NCBI GenBank assembly: GCA_017621845.1
Contig: JAGASI010000020.1
Span: 1 to 64,000 of the forward strand
DNA from: Muribaculaceae bacterium
Lineage (GTDB): Bacteria; Bacteroidota; Bacteroidia; Bacteroidales; Muribaculaceae
Length of the DNA: 64,000 nt
Reading direction: 5' to 3'
This document shows, piece by piece, positions 1-9,240 of the stretch. Numbering within the stretch: position 1 is the stretch's first letter; each line of letters begins with the position of its first letter. A model generated the notes under the pieces. That model worked only from the letters and a program-made list of their open reading frames with translations. It did no database searches and was not told where the DNA came from. The position numbers and the translations under genes were made by a program.

Positions 1-69
1 CTGACGCATCAGGCCCTCCCTTGCCCTCTCTTTTCGACTGACTGGGGCTTGTCAAAGAATAAAATCAGA

Positions 70-96
70 CTCGACCGCTGAAAATCAGCAGCCGAG
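70..96 (-). terminator. Possible terminator of the secreted glycosidase gene
   Basis: On the minus strand an 11-bp stem (arms at 86-96 and 70-80, two G-U wobbles, 5-nt loop) lies about 87 nt downstream of the stop codon of the glycosidase-like gene and is followed by a T-rich stretch. The stretch 1-182 holds no convincing gene. It also contains a 12-bp direct repeat (AATATTATTGTG at 136-147 and 153-164) of unknown meaning. Confidence 0.45.
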
Positions 97-182
97 CCAT
101 ACATTTTTTGCCTTTCCTAAGTTTTATCGGACAGCAATATTATTGTGTAGTGAATATTATTGTGGTCGTGTCGGGCCCGGAG

Positions 183-2642
183 TTATTTGACTATGAATTT
201 GATGCTTATTGGAGAAGTTGTCGTAGAGGTAATCACAGCGGCATATATGCCTACCGGGAGTTCCTTGATATTGAATGATAGCTCGTTACATCCAGGTTGG
301 AGGTTAAATGTCTTGGTTGCAATACGTTGTCCGGCGAAGTCATAGATGTGTAGACCGGCGTTTTGGGTGATATCTGAGCTAACGTTTACGATGAGGTTTT
401 CACCGATGATTTTTATATCAGGGTTCTGAATGGGGTCGGCAGTGATGTCTGTTACGCCTAATTGTGAAGGATACAGAGCTTTAAGTGATTGGAAGGCGAG
501 TGATGCTCCTGGCTTGGCCGCGGTAGTGAGGTCTACTCTGATTTTGGAGAGTTTTAGTGGATAGTAGTAGTAGGGATATGGGTCTCCTTGGCTGTCCTTG
601 AGGTCAAACTTGTAGTCGTTTTCTCCGGCAATAGCATCGGAGGTGATGCTGAGACGTCCACCGGTGGCATCGACAAATTGTAATGTGACGCTTTTTGCAG
701 CGCCGGTCTTGTCCAATATTCTCATTGACAGGGCTTCGGGTAGGGAGTAAAGGGTGAGGTCGGGAGAGAATGAGATGTTGGCTGTGCGATTGGCTATTAG
801 GTCAAAGTTTATTACAGCTCCCGATGTCCAGCCATCGGGAAGATTGGAGTAGTCAAATGAGACGTTTTTGACAGCTGATTGGCTTTTGAAATTGATATCA
901 TCGAGGTTGTTAAAGAGAGGTGTTGTTATTGTGCTGTCAGCGATTTCGACTCTCACGTCCATTGTCATGTTTATGTCGTCCATTTGTCCGGTTATGGTGG
1001 CATTTCCGTTGGCGATGCCGGTAAGAACGCCGTTGTCATCGATTTGTACAATGCCTGATGGGTCAGCTGACCAAGAGAAAGCTCCGGGGTCAACGACGCG
1101 GGATAATCCGTCGCTGACACCTTCGAGTTCGAGTGTCACATGGCGATGGTTGTCGACAAGGATGGATTTTCTGACGGGGTAAATTTTTTCGAGTGGTTGG
1201 GTATTGACGGACATGGAGGCAGTCATTCCGTCTTTCTCGGCAATGATTAGACCACCGATGGCTTGTGCTGAAGCGTAGAAAACGCCTTGGTCATCGACAT
1301 ATCCTAATTCGGGAGGGTCGCATCTGAACTGACATTCCCTGACGTCATCACACAGAGGTTCGTCATATTGGTTGAAAGACATGACTCTGAGAGGTGTGCG
1401 TGAGACAATCGAGGGGGAGATGGAGGGGCGAGAGAAGGTGAGATGATGAGTGGTGTTATCCTCGGGGGCGGTTGACACGGCAAGCATGGCGTCCTGTACG
1501 GGGCGAACAGAGCCGCGTCCCGGCAGGTTAAGCATTTTTTCATCAATAACGATAGCTGCCGATCCACCGCTGTCAAAGTTGACTATGTCCCAAGCTCCTT
1601 TTTCAACCATCCATGCCGATAGTTCGATGCAATCAACTCCGACGCTTGAGCCGGACATTTCGGTGGTTGCGATGTATAGTTTTTTCTTGTCACGTGATAT
1701 TCCGGCCATTACGCGGCTTGATTTTTCATATTCACGGCCGTTTTCAAAATTATTGTATTCGCCGTCGTGGAGTTTGCCGTCGTGTACGATACTCGGGTAG
1801 CCGTGGAAGGCGTTGAGTATCCGTTGGGGAGAAATACCCCATTTGGGTGTGCGGAATGATTGGGTGATTTTTACTATGTCACCTTGTGATATGTGTCCGT
1901 CAAGTGAATTTAATTTTGAACCTCTCAGATATAAAACATAGGTGTCGGAGGATGATTGTATGGGGGAGTCGGAAATGTCTATTACGCGACATTTAATGTC
2001 ATCACCGTTGATAATCCATGTGTCCAGCGGTTGTAATGAGATGTATCGGCCATCTTCGACGAGTTGTTTGCTATTGAATCGATTATATAGTACGCAGTCA
2101 CCATATATGCCGCCATTGAGGGCGTTGTAGTAGTCGATGTTGACAGTTGTGTTGTCGGGGGTTGACAGGTGGGCGTCAAAGTCGGCGCAGAACACCTCGG
2201 CTTGTCCATTGTCGGTGATTGAAAGTATTGAGCGTCCTGATGTAGTCCAGGTAACTTCGCCTTCGCTGACATTCATGCCGATGCATACACCGGGTTCATA
2301 GGAGAAGAAGTCATGGTTCCATGCTACCCTGACTTGATGTCCCGGACGTGAGTTTTCCCTATAATGGGTCATTACGTCCCAGCGTAAAGGGTCGGGGACT
2401 GCATGGCGACTCTGAACTTGTTCAACCTTGGCATATTTATTGGACAGGTCAACTTCAACCCACCATAAGATTAATGGTTTGGATGGGAAGATGATTTTGG
2501 CGTATGTCATACCCGGGCCGACGGTGTGGTGGGCAATTGTGTCAGCCGCGCCCCATTTGTAGGTTAGTTCATCGGCGGCGGTTGCGGTAAATATTCCGAA
2601 TAATAACGCAGTTAATGAAATGATAGATTTTAAGGTATTCAT
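183..2642 (-). CDS. Secreted phosphodiester glycosidase (NAGPA-like) with sorting domain
   Basis: This 819-residue exported protein has a signal peptide at residues 1-22. The N-terminal half resembles the phosphodiester glycosidase (NAGPA/DUF2233) family, with the diagnostic DSGGSA motif at 357-362 preceded by a conserved hydrophobic strand. A bacterial Ig-like (Big_2-type) region follows at about 490-590 (sequence like GVLTGIANGNATITG). The last 75 residues, with IYDFAGQRI and an ending KFIVK, look like a type IX secretion C-terminal sorting domain. Family members remove or recognise sugar phosphodiesters; the substrate here is unknown. The gene lies 48 nt downstream of the sensor kinase gene on the same strand, so it may share its transcript. 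Secretion by the type IX route is inferred from the C-terminus only. Confidence 0.8.
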   Translation of the reverse strand: MNTLKSIISLTALLFGIFTATAADELTYKWGAADTIAHHTVGPGMTYAKIIFPSKPLILWWVEVDLSNKYAKVEQVQSRHAVPDPLRWDVMTHYRENSRPGHQVRVAWNHDFFSYEPGVCIGMNVSEGEVTWTTSGRSILSITDNGQAEVFCADFDAHLSTPDNTTVNIDYYNALNGGIYGDCVLYNRFNSKQLVEDGRYISLQPLDTWIINGDDIKCRVIDISDSPIQSSSDTYVLYLRGSKLNSLDGHISQGDIVKITQSFRTPKWGISPQRILNAFHGYPSIVHDGKLHDGEYNNFENGREYEKSSRVMAGISRDKKKLYIATTEMSGSSVGVDCIELSAWMVEKGAWDIVNFDSGGSAAIVIDEKMLNLPGRGSVRPVQDAMLAVSTAPEDNTTHHLTFSRPSISPSIVSRTPLRVMSFNQYDEPLCDDVRECQFRCDPPELGYVDDQGVFYASAQAIGGLIIAEKDGMTASMSVNTQPLEKIYPVRKSILVDNHRHVTLELEGVSDGLSRVVDPGAFSWSADPSGIVQIDDNGVLTGIANGNATITGQMDDINMTMDVRVEIADSTITTPLFNNLDDINFKSQSAVKNVSFDYSNLPDGWTSGAVINFDLIANRTANISFSPDLTLYSLPEALSMRILDKTGAAKSVTLQFVDATGGRLSITSDAIAGENDYKFDLKDSQGDPYPYYYYPLKLSKIRVDLTTAAKPGASLAFQSLKALYPSQLGVTDITADPIQNPDIKIIGENLIVNVSSDITQNAGLHIYDFAGQRIATKTFNLQPGCNELSFNIKELPVGIYAAVITSTTTSPISIKFIVK

Positions 2643-2690
2643 GTGGTGGATTTTTGTGTGAAAATATCATCGGCATTGAAATAAGGGAAG

Positions 2691-4175
2691 TTACTTCCAT
2701 TTGGGAAGCGAGAACTCAATCATGAAGCCACCGGTGGCTGGATGAGACGAGGCTTTGATTTTCCCATGGTGTGCGATTATGGTGTTGTACACGATGGCAA
2801 GGCCGAGTCCGGTGCCGCCGGATTTACGGGCACGTCCAGAGTCGATGCGGTAGAAGCGCTCGAATATGTGTTCAAGGTGCTCGCGTGATACTCCGACGCC
2901 GTTGTCCCAGAAGCGGAAATAGTAGAAGTTGTCATCTCCGGCATGTGCTTCAAGGTGACATTCAGTGCCACGGGAGTAGTTGGCGGCATTCTTGGCGAGG
3001 TTCTGGATTACGGCCATCAGAAGGTTGTAGTTGCCGCGGACAAAGCATCCGAGGGGTATCTCGTGGATAAACTTCATGTTTCCCATTATGCCTGATTCGG
3101 CTACGTCGTTGGCAAATGAGTAAGCGATATCATGGAAGTCAAGTCTCTCGGTCGAAATCTGGTTTTGGCCTTCTTCCAATCGTGTGATAGCCGAGACGTC
3201 TTGCATAAGGTTTACGAGTCGGTTGGCGTGGTTGCGTGCTTTTTCTATAAAGTGACGTTGGGTTTCGGGGTCGAGTTGTTCATCGGCGAGGATGTCGAGG
3301 TAACCTTTGATTACACCAATGGGTGTCTTGAGCTCGTGGTTGATGTTATTGGTGAGTTGTCGTTTCTGGAGAGCTTTTTCTTCCATGGCGTGCATGGCGA
3401 TATCATGTTCGCGTTCGAGGCGGTCTAATGCTTCAGTGCGGGCGTTGTACAGTGTAACAATCTGACGTGCTATTTCGCCGAGCTCGTCACGTGAAAAGTC
3501 TTCGCCGGGCATGAAGTCGTTTTCGTTGGCCGAACGGGTGGCTATTTCACGCAGGAGGGTTATATTGCGGCTGAATCGGCGCGCCGAGATGTAGGCAGCG
3601 GTAAATGAAACGAGTGCCAACGCCAGAACTATAATCCATATTTCGTTGCTGCTCTTCTCGATGAACTCGTTGAGCATGTTGTCGTTGGAGAGAGCGGCGA
3701 CGATAATCACTTGTCGGCCGTTGTTGGCGTTGATGGATGATTTGGCTATATAGACATAGTTGCCGTTGTCAAGTGTCGGTAGGTTGTGATATGTGTATTC
3801 GTGCCCGGAGCTTATGTCTTTTTTTATGGAGTCTTTTTCTTCCAGGGAGAGATGGATGGGATTGCCGGTTGAGTCAATTGTTTTCCAGTTGGAGTAGTCG
3901 TATACGGCAAGTTTCAAGTGCCCGAAGAATTGACTGCGTGTGAAGTATGTGTCAACAAACTTTAGGAAGTTGGAAATATCCTGTTTGTGCTCATATCCGT
4001 TGGCTATACGGTCGGCAACAATCTCGAGTTGTTGGACTATAAATTCGCGACGGTAGCTACGCTCGCGATATACCTGCCAGGCTGCCATTCCCACGAGGAT
4101 GATTGTCATGGAAATAACGCGAGGCAGGAAGAGGCGCCATTTGGTGTCAAGTAGTTTTTCTAAAGCCATAACCAA
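2691..4175 (-). CDS. Two-component sensor histidine kinase
   Basis: This is a membrane sensor kinase of about 494 residues. Transmembrane segments at about 17-35 and 178-197 bracket a periplasmic sensor of roughly 140 residues. A HAMP-like linker follows, then the HisKA domain with phospho-acceptor His280 in NINHELKTP. The HATPase domain has the N-box (KNAANYS), the G1 box DNGVGV, the F-box (FERFYRI) and the G2 box GGTGLGLA. The start overlaps the response regulator gene by 29 nt; the Met at codon 3 would also serve. The overlap means translational coupling, and the cognate regulator is the upstream gene. The signal sensed cannot be read from the sequence. Confidence 0.93.
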   Translation of the reverse strand: MVMALEKLLDTKWRLFLPRVISMTIILVGMAAWQVYRERSYRREFIVQQLEIVADRIANGYEHKQDISNFLKFVDTYFTRSQFFGHLKLAVYDYSNWKTIDSTGNPIHLSLEEKDSIKKDISSGHEYTYHNLPTLDNGNYVYIAKSSINANNGRQVIIVAALSNDNMLNEFIEKSSNEIWIIVLALALVSFTAAYISARRFSRNITLLREIATRSANENDFMPGEDFSRDELGEIARQIVTLYNARTEALDRLEREHDIAMHAMEEKALQKRQLTNNINHELKTPIGVIKGYLDILADEQLDPETQRHFIEKARNHANRLVNLMQDVSAITRLEEGQNQISTERLDFHDIAYSFANDVAESGIMGNMKFIHEIPLGCFVRGNYNLLMAVIQNLAKNAANYSRGTECHLEAHAGDDNFYYFRFWDNGVGVSREHLEHIFERFYRIDSGRARKSGGTGLGLAIVYNTIIAHHGKIKASSHPATGGFMIEFSLPKWK

Positions 4176-4857
4176 ACCCCTGACGTGTTACAATGTTGTT
4201 GCCATAAGGGCCTAACTTGCGACGCAGGCGTGTCACGTTTGTGTCAATCGTGCGATTGGATATCACAACCTCGTGTCCCCATACTTCGTTGATGATTTCC
4301 TCGCGAGAATAGATGCGGTTGGGGTGTTGAAGCAGGAATAGGAGGAGGTCATATTCTGTGCGCGTGAGTTGGATTTCTTCGCCATTAAGCCAGCATAGTT
4401 TGGTATTTTGGTCAATGCGCAGGGTCTGGTATACGACGTCTTGGTTGACGGAGATTTGGGCTTGTGGCTCTTGAATACGCATTGTCTTGTTGGCGCGGCG
4501 CAGGACGGCGCGTACACGGGCAATGACTTCTGATATTACAAATGGCTTTGTAATGTAATCGTCGGCCCCGATGTTTAGTCCCATGACTTTGTCGTCTTCG
4601 CTTTCGAGAGCAGAGCAGAAGATTATGGGTGTGTGCTCGACTTGGGGGATGTCTTGGACACGTTTTGCGAAATCAAAGCCACTAAGCCGATCCATCATGA
4701 TGTCAACAATGAAAAGTTGGTAAGGCGTGAGGTCTTTTTCGAGGGCTTCTTCGGCGCTGTAGGCAGTGTCAACTTCATATCCTTCTTTCTCGAGATTGAA
4801 TTTAAGGATTTCACATAATGCTTCTTCGTCGTCAATTACAAGTATTCTTGTTCTCAT
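4147..4857 (-). CDS. OmpR/PhoB-family response regulator
   Basis: This 236-residue protein has a receiver domain with the acidic pair D9-D10, phosphorylation site D52 in FIVDIMM, and K104 in YITKPF. A winged-helix DNA-binding domain follows at about 140-236 (NRTIDTNVTRLRRKLG). It is the first gene of a minus-strand unit with the overlapping sensor kinase gene and the exported glycosidase. Regulators of this architecture activate or repress at direct repeats upstream of their targets. The downstream exported gene may be part of its regulon, which is inference from position only. Confidence 0.95.
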   Translation of the reverse strand: MRTRILVIDDEEALCEILKFNLEKEGYEVDTAYSAEEALEKDLTPYQLFIVDIMMDRLSGFDFAKRVQDIPQVEHTPIIFCSALESEDDKVMGLNIGADDYITKPFVISEVIARVRAVLRRANKTMRIQEPQAQISVNQDVVYQTLRIDQNTKLCWLNGEEIQLTRTEYDLLLFLLQHPNRIYSREEIINEVWGHEVVISNRTIDTNVTRLRRKLGPYGNNIVTRQGFGYGFRKTT

Positions 4858-5391
4858 GATTTATTTATGGTGCGTATTCTTCGGCGTGAATGTGTTTATT
4901 TATGGTGTCAATTTTGACTTTGTAAAGTTAGTGTATTTGTGGGAATAATTGGGTTAAATTGTGTTAATTCGAAATGTAATTCGACCTGTGTGGTGTGTAA
5001 AAATACCCACGATGGGTATTGACCGTGTTGTTTTGTTAATGCTTAAAATAAGGCTATTGTGTTGGTAAAATGCTATATATTAGCTTGTGTATGTGGATAT
5101 ATGCGGTGCTATATCTTGTTTTGATGAAAAATAGTATGTGGTGTCATGTCTTTTTTATCGGAATTTTTGCAGGGGATTAAACTTTTATATAATTTTGTTG
5201 TTGTATAATTATATGCTTGTTTGTGATGATGCTTTAAGGCCCTTGGCTGTTGATATTGAACAAGGGCTTCAGTGGCAGAAACGCGAGTCAAGTGTTAAAT
5301 TTAATAAAAATAATCAATTAGTGACCTGAAGAAATTAGTACTAAAATCGAGTTAGCAACCACGACAATCATTCTTAAAAACCTATTGAACT
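4858..5391. other. 534-bp divergent intergenic region without a gene
   Basis: This AT-rich region separates the divergent response regulator and DJ-1 genes and should hold both promoters. A 7-bp inverted repeat (AATACCC at 5002-5008, GGGTATT at 5014-5020) could be an operator or a short hairpin. On the minus strand TAACTTTA, close to the -7 consensus, lies about 65 nt before the regulator start. I see no convincing -7 element for the DJ-1 gene. ORFs in this stretch are short, low in complexity and unlike proteins. Confidence 0.4.
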
Positions 5392-5967
5392 ATGACAACA
5401 TTTTTATTTTTGGCAACCGGATTTGAAGAGATAGAGGCATTGACTGTAGTAGACGTTTTGCGTCGTGCAGGTATGGATATAAAAACCGTATCTATAACCT
5501 CTGATAAGTTGGTAAAAGGAGCCCATGGCGTAGTAGTAGAGGCTGACCAGACATTTAAGGAAGCCGATTTTAGTGAAGCAGAGTGGTTGGTATTGCCCGG
5601 CGGTATGCCCGGGGCAGAAAACCTGCATAACTTTGAAGCACTGAATGAATTGCTTAAGATACATGCAACCAAAGGAAAGGTTGCGGCCATCTGTGCGGCC
5701 CCGGCGGTAGTGCTTGGTCCGTTAGGAGTCCTCAGTGGTCGTGAAGCAACATGTTATCCGGGGTTTGAGGATGGTATTATTGCCGGAGGCGCCATACGAC
5801 GCGATGCGCCGGTAGTTGCTCTTGACAAGCTGATTACAGCTAATGGACCCTCGTCAGCCTTAAGATTTGCCCTGGCAATTGTTGCCAACTCGCTGGGAGA
5901 GTCTTATGCCCACGAGGTCGGCGCCGGGATGTTGTATTACCCCAAGTCGATGAACTTTTATTTCTGA
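5392..5967 (+). CDS. DJ-1/PfpI family protein
   Basis: This 191-residue single-domain protein matches the usual length of DJ-1/YajL. It has the nucleophile-elbow Cys101 in AAICAAPAVVL, and Glu15 in GFEEIEAL sits where DJ-1 Glu18 hydrogen-bonds the reactive Cys. A loop with LPGGMPGAENL is also typical. Family members act as glyoxalase III/deglycase-like or redox-stress chaperone proteins in the cytosol; which applies here is unclear. It is monocistronic: a divergent regulator lies upstream and a strong bidirectional terminator downstream. Confidence 0.93.
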   Translation: MTTFLFLATGFEEIEALTVVDVLRRAGMDIKTVSITSDKLVKGAHGVVVEADQTFKEADFSEAEWLVLPGGMPGAENLHNFEALNELLKIHATKGKVAAICAAPAVVLGPLGVLSGREATCYPGFEDGIIAGGAIRRDAPVVALDKLITANGPSSALRFALAIVANSLGESYAHEVGAGMLYYPKSMNFYF

Positions 5968-6031
5968 CCCTCAGGTTAAGAACATTTGAGTTTAGGTGTG
6001 CTAATTGCTTAAGCATAAACGTAGTATCACA

Positions 6032-6069
6032 CGACCCGCCGGTCAATCCATGGATTGACCGGCGGGTCG
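6032..6069. terminator. Bidirectional intrinsic terminator
   Basis: A perfect 19-bp inverted repeat with no spacer (centre between 6050 and 6051, arms reading CGACCCGCCGGTCAATCCA and its complement) is followed by GGTTTTA on the plus strand. It lies between the convergent DJ-1 and ABC-ATPase genes and can end transcription from both sides. The GC-rich outer stem supports a stable hairpin. Confidence 0.85.
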
Positions 6070-6166
6070 GTTTTATGGAGTCTCAGAGTTAGCTATAAAG
6101 GAAAGATGGTGCAGGGTCTCTTTGATATATAATACTCTTAGTTTGGTTTATAACCGGAAATGACCT

Positions 6167-6967
6167 CTAAATGATGGTTGGGCGGAAGTCGGCGAGGGCC
6201 TGGTCGAAGATTATACCGCGGTCGGCAAACAGGTCGGTGAGTACCATGGGGAGAGAGGGGTCGGAAACTGAAAGGAAAGAGGTGGAAGATGTGTGGGGGT
6301 TGATGGCGAGAATGTGTGTGGCTATTTTGAGCGCTGAAGATATATCATGTGTGGATAGGAGAATGCCTCGGTCGGAGTCTTTGGCGAGGTTGGCGAGTAG
6401 CAATGAGGTCTCGATGCGTGCGGCAACGTCGAGAAATGATGTAGGTTCGTCAAGCATTATTATAGGAGTGTCCTGGACTATGGCACGTGCAATCATTGCT
6501 TTCTGGCGCTCTCCATCGCTGATGTTGGCAAGGTATTTGTCGCTTAGGTTATAGAGGCCGACGCGGTTGATGGCTGTGTCAATAATCCGGTGGTCGTCAG
6601 AAGACAAGTGTCCGAGAAAACCGGTGTAAGGATGACGCCCCATTGCCACGAGGTCATGGACAGTGAGACCGCCCCCACCGGTGTGGCCGGTATATACCAT
6701 TGCGATTGCCCGAGAGAGCCGAGAGGTCGAGAATTTATTAATGTCACGGCCCATTATCGAGACAGAGCCGGCAAGAGGGCTCTGTAGTCCGGCGATAGTC
6801 CTGAGCAGGGTTGATTTTCCGGCTCCGTTAGGTCCTACCAACAACACTACGTCACCCCGTGAGACGTTGAAATTTATATCGGTGAGTAGAGGGTGTGTAT
6901 ATCGGCGCGAGCCGTAACCGATTGATAATCCGCTGACCTCTATAAGTATGTTGTTTAAGTCGCTCAT
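6167..6967 (-). CDS. ABC importer ATPase, FecE/BtuD type
   Basis: This 266-residue nucleotide-binding subunit has Walker A GPNGAGKST at 45-53, the ABC signature ISDGERQ near 150, Walker B IIMLDEPTS, and the H-loop histidine in LLSTHD. The D-loop reads SFLDVA. It starts 5 nt after the stop codon of the FecCD permease and must be its motor. Family members import ferric siderophores, haem or cobalamin. No periplasmic binding protein or TonB receptor is encoded nearby, so the substrate is open. The gene closes a five-gene minus-strand unit that includes the queuosine-precursor genes. Confidence 0.93.
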   Translation of the reverse strand: MSDLNNILIEVSGLSIGYGSRRYTHPLLTDINFNVSRGDVVLLVGPNGAGKSTLLRTIAGLQSPLAGSVSIMGRDINKFSTSRLSRAIAMVYTGHTGGGGLTVHDLVAMGRHPYTGFLGHLSSDDHRIIDTAINRVGLYNLSDKYLANISDGERQKAMIARAIVQDTPIIMLDEPTSFLDVAARIETSLLLANLAKDSDRGILLSTHDISSALKIATHILAINPHTSSTSFLSVSDPSLPMVLTDLFADRGIIFDQALADFRPTII

Positions 6968-6972
6968 TGATG

Positions 6973-7980
6973 TCAGTTGAAGTAGGCCAGACGGCGTCGG
7001 TTAATGATGATGTAAATGACAATCGGGACACCTATGACAGGAGTTATAGCATTGATGGGGAGTTGACCGTAGCCTGAGGGTATAAGACTCATCCATAGGG
7101 CTAACAGGCCGGTGACGATACCGGCGAGGGCTGTCAGAGGAATGAGGATGTGGTGGGATGACGAGCCAGAGGTCATGCGTGCAATATGGGGAACAGCCAG
7201 GCCGATAAAAGCGATTGGACCACACCAGGCGGTGACAATGGAGGTGAGAAGTCCGGCGATAATAAGTAGCCAGGTGCGTGTGGACATGACGTTGACGCCA
7301 AGATTGGTGGCATAGAGGTCGCCTAAGAGCAGTGCGTCCAAGGGCTTGGTGAATAGGCATGATGCCAATACGGGGATGAGGCATAACATGCTGTAGGTTA
7401 ATAATATTTTGCAATCAACACCTGTAAAAGAACCAAGGCCCCATACAACAAATGTCTGTAATGAGTCGGCCGTAGCCACATAGTTGGTGATGGAGATTGC
7501 CGATGAGGTAAGATAACTGATCATGATACCCGCGATTAGTAGCATGATGGTAGATCTTACCATGGACGATAGTAATGATAATATCATTATTATCAGCGCG
7601 GCGCCTAATAGTGCACCTGCCAGTATAGACACCGTAGAACTTCCGATAATGATGACAGCCAAAGCAACTCCCAGGCTTGCTCCTGTCGAGACTCCCATGA
7701 TTGAGGGGCCGGCCAACGGGTTGTCAAAGGCTGTCTGCATCAGCAGGCCGGCTATTGCGAGGGCCATGCCTGAGACGGCGGCTGTGACCATCATGGGTAA
7801 CCTAAGTTGGGTTACAATATTGGTCCAAGTAAAACGAGAACATTCACCTCCTGAGAGAGCAGTCATTACCTCGCTTGTTGGGATATCAACGGGTCCTGAT
7901 ATAAGACATGCCATCGCAAGTATAAGGGCGAGTCCACTCATTATGATGAACGAGAGAGATATGCGAGCGTGGCGTGTCAT
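6973..7980 (-). CDS. FecCD/BtuC-type ABC importer permease
   Basis: This 335-residue polytopic protein fits the FecCD family (8-10 helices, usually 320-350 residues). Family-typical stretches are QTAFDNPLAGPSIMGVSTGAS, in the first third, and GPIAFIGLAVPHIAR near 240-255, which lines the translocation path. It is encoded between queC and the ATPase gene on one strand with short gaps (29 and 5 nt), so co-transcription is likely. The presumed substrate is iron-siderophore, haem or cobalamin; the sequence alone does not decide. Confidence 0.92.
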   Translation of the reverse strand: MTRHARISLSFIIMSGLALILAMACLISGPVDIPTSEVMTALSGGECSRFTWTNIVTQLRLPMMVTAAVSGMALAIAGLLMQTAFDNPLAGPSIMGVSTGASLGVALAVIIIGSSTVSILAGALLGAALIIMILSLLSSMVRSTIMLLIAGIMISYLTSSAISITNYVATADSLQTFVVWGLGSFTGVDCKILLTYSMLCLIPVLASCLFTKPLDALLLGDLYATNLGVNVMSTRTWLLIIAGLLTSIVTAWCGPIAFIGLAVPHIARMTSGSSSHHILIPLTALAGIVTGLLALWMSLIPSGYGQLPINAITPVIGVPIVIYIIINRRRLAYFN

Positions 7981-8009
7981 GGAGATTAAAGAATTAGGGG
8001 AGGAATTAT

Positions 8010-8666
8010 TTAGACTTCATATACCGTGGTGTCGGTGACGCCGGCCTCGGCGAGGGCTTGACGGCGTTCGAGACAAGTTGCACAACGACCACAGTGCACC
8101 ATGCCACCTCGATAGCAGGAGTAGGTATGGGAGAAGTCCAGGCCATTGGCAGCTCCACGACGGGCGATATCGGTCTTTGAGATATTGGTGTAAGGAGTCA
8201 ATAGCTTGATATGCTCAAAGGTGCCGGCGGCAATTGCTGTGGCCATGGCATCGGCAAATTCAGGCCGGCAATCGGGGTATATGGCATGGTCTCCCGAGTG
8301 GTTGGCCATCATTATGGCCTTGAGAGAGCCTGACTCGGCGAGACCGGCGGCTATGGCAAGCATGATGCCGTTGCGGAACGGGACGACTGTCGAGCGTATG
8401 TTATCGATGGCATAGTCACCCTCGGGGATGGCGTCGGCACCTGATAATAGTGAACTTTTGAAGTTCTCACCTATAAATGCCAGATTGATAACTTTGTGAG
8501 GTATGCCTAAGAGTTGGCAGTTGTAGGCGGCACATTCCAGCTCGCGTTCGTTGTGGTTGGAGCCATAGTTGAAGCTGACAGCCATTGCGATGCAATCACG
8601 GTATTCATATAACATAGTCGTCGAGTCCATACCACCCGACAGTACCAAAAGTGTGTCTTTATTCAT
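8010..8666 (-). CDS. queC: 7-cyano-7-deazaguanine (preQ0) synthase QueC
   Basis: QueC converts 7-carboxy-7-deazaguanine, ammonia and ATP into preQ0, in queuosine biosynthesis. The 218-residue protein shows the PP-loop SGGMDST at 10-16. Four zinc ligands appear near the C-terminus: Cys184, Cys192, Cys195 and Cys198 in SCYRGGMVHCGRCATC. The length is normal. It sits 23 nt downstream of queF, which takes its product, so the two consecutive steps are encoded together. Confidence 0.97.
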   Translation of the reverse strand: MNKDTLLVLSGGMDSTTMLYEYRDCIAMAVSFNYGSNHNERELECAAYNCQLLGIPHKVINLAFIGENFKSSLLSGADAIPEGDYAIDNIRSTVVPFRNGIMLAIAAGLAESGSLKAIMMANHSGDHAIYPDCRPEFADAMATAIAAGTFEHIKLLTPYTNISKTDIARRGAANGLDFSHTYSCYRGGMVHCGRCATCLERRQALAEAGVTDTTVYEV

Positions 8667-8689
8667 AAGCAGCTAATTTATAGATTGTA

Positions 8690-9157
8690 CTATTGAAGAC
8701 GCATGGCGGCAAGACGCCGTGCCTTGACCATGTCCCGGTGTTCATCGTCACCATAGTTGGCAAATGGATATATTGAGATGCCGCCACGTGGGGTGAACAT
8801 GCCTGAGACTTCAAGGTAACGTGGATTCATGAGTTTGACGAGGTCTTTCATGATAATATTTACGCAGTCTTCGTGGAAGTCACCGTGGTTGCGGAAACTG
8901 AAGAGGTATAGTTTAAGACTTTTGCTTTCCACCATGTCTTCACGAGGGATGTAATTAATCATGATGCGGCCAAAGTCGGGTTGTCCCGTTTTGGGGCACA
9001 GAGATGTGAACTCGGGGCAGTTGAAAGTCACGACATACTCGTTGTCAAGGTGTTTATTCTTGAAGGTCTCGAGTATATTGGGGTCGTAGTCGGTGGGATA
9101 TTTGACTCCGGCGGCTCCGAGTAGGGTTACACCTGGCATTTCATCGTCGGTTCTCAT
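8690..9157 (-). CDS. queF: NADPH-dependent preQ0 reductase QueF
   Basis: QueF reduces the nitrile of preQ0 to the aminomethyl group of preQ1, which is then inserted into tRNA by Tgt. The 155-residue length marks the short unimodular class. Catalytic Cys54 lies in [12 protein letters not shown] with Asp61 behind it, and the QueF motif [21 protein letters not shown] starts at 77. No preQ1 riboswitch is recognisable in the 83 nt between the exporter stop codon and this start. Tgt, QueD and QueE are not in the window. Confidence 0.97.
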   Translation of the reverse strand: MRTDDEMPGVTLLGAAGVKYPTDYDPNILETFKNKHLDNEYVVTFNCPEFTSLCPKTGQPDFGRIMINYIPREDMVESKSLKLYLFSFRNHGDFHEDCVNIIMKDLVKLMNPRYLEVSGMFTPRGGISIYPFANYGDDEHRDMVKARRLAAMRLQ

Positions 9158-9240
9158 TGTTTTTAATTTTTTATGGTGGATATTGTTGAAAATATATCGA
9201 GGAGGTTGTCGAGAATATTGTCGGGAATGTAATAGAGGAG

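Noticed and set aside
9158-9240. preQ1 riboswitch upstream of queF
   Set aside because: The short gap has no C-rich pseudoknot pattern of preQ1 riboswitches.
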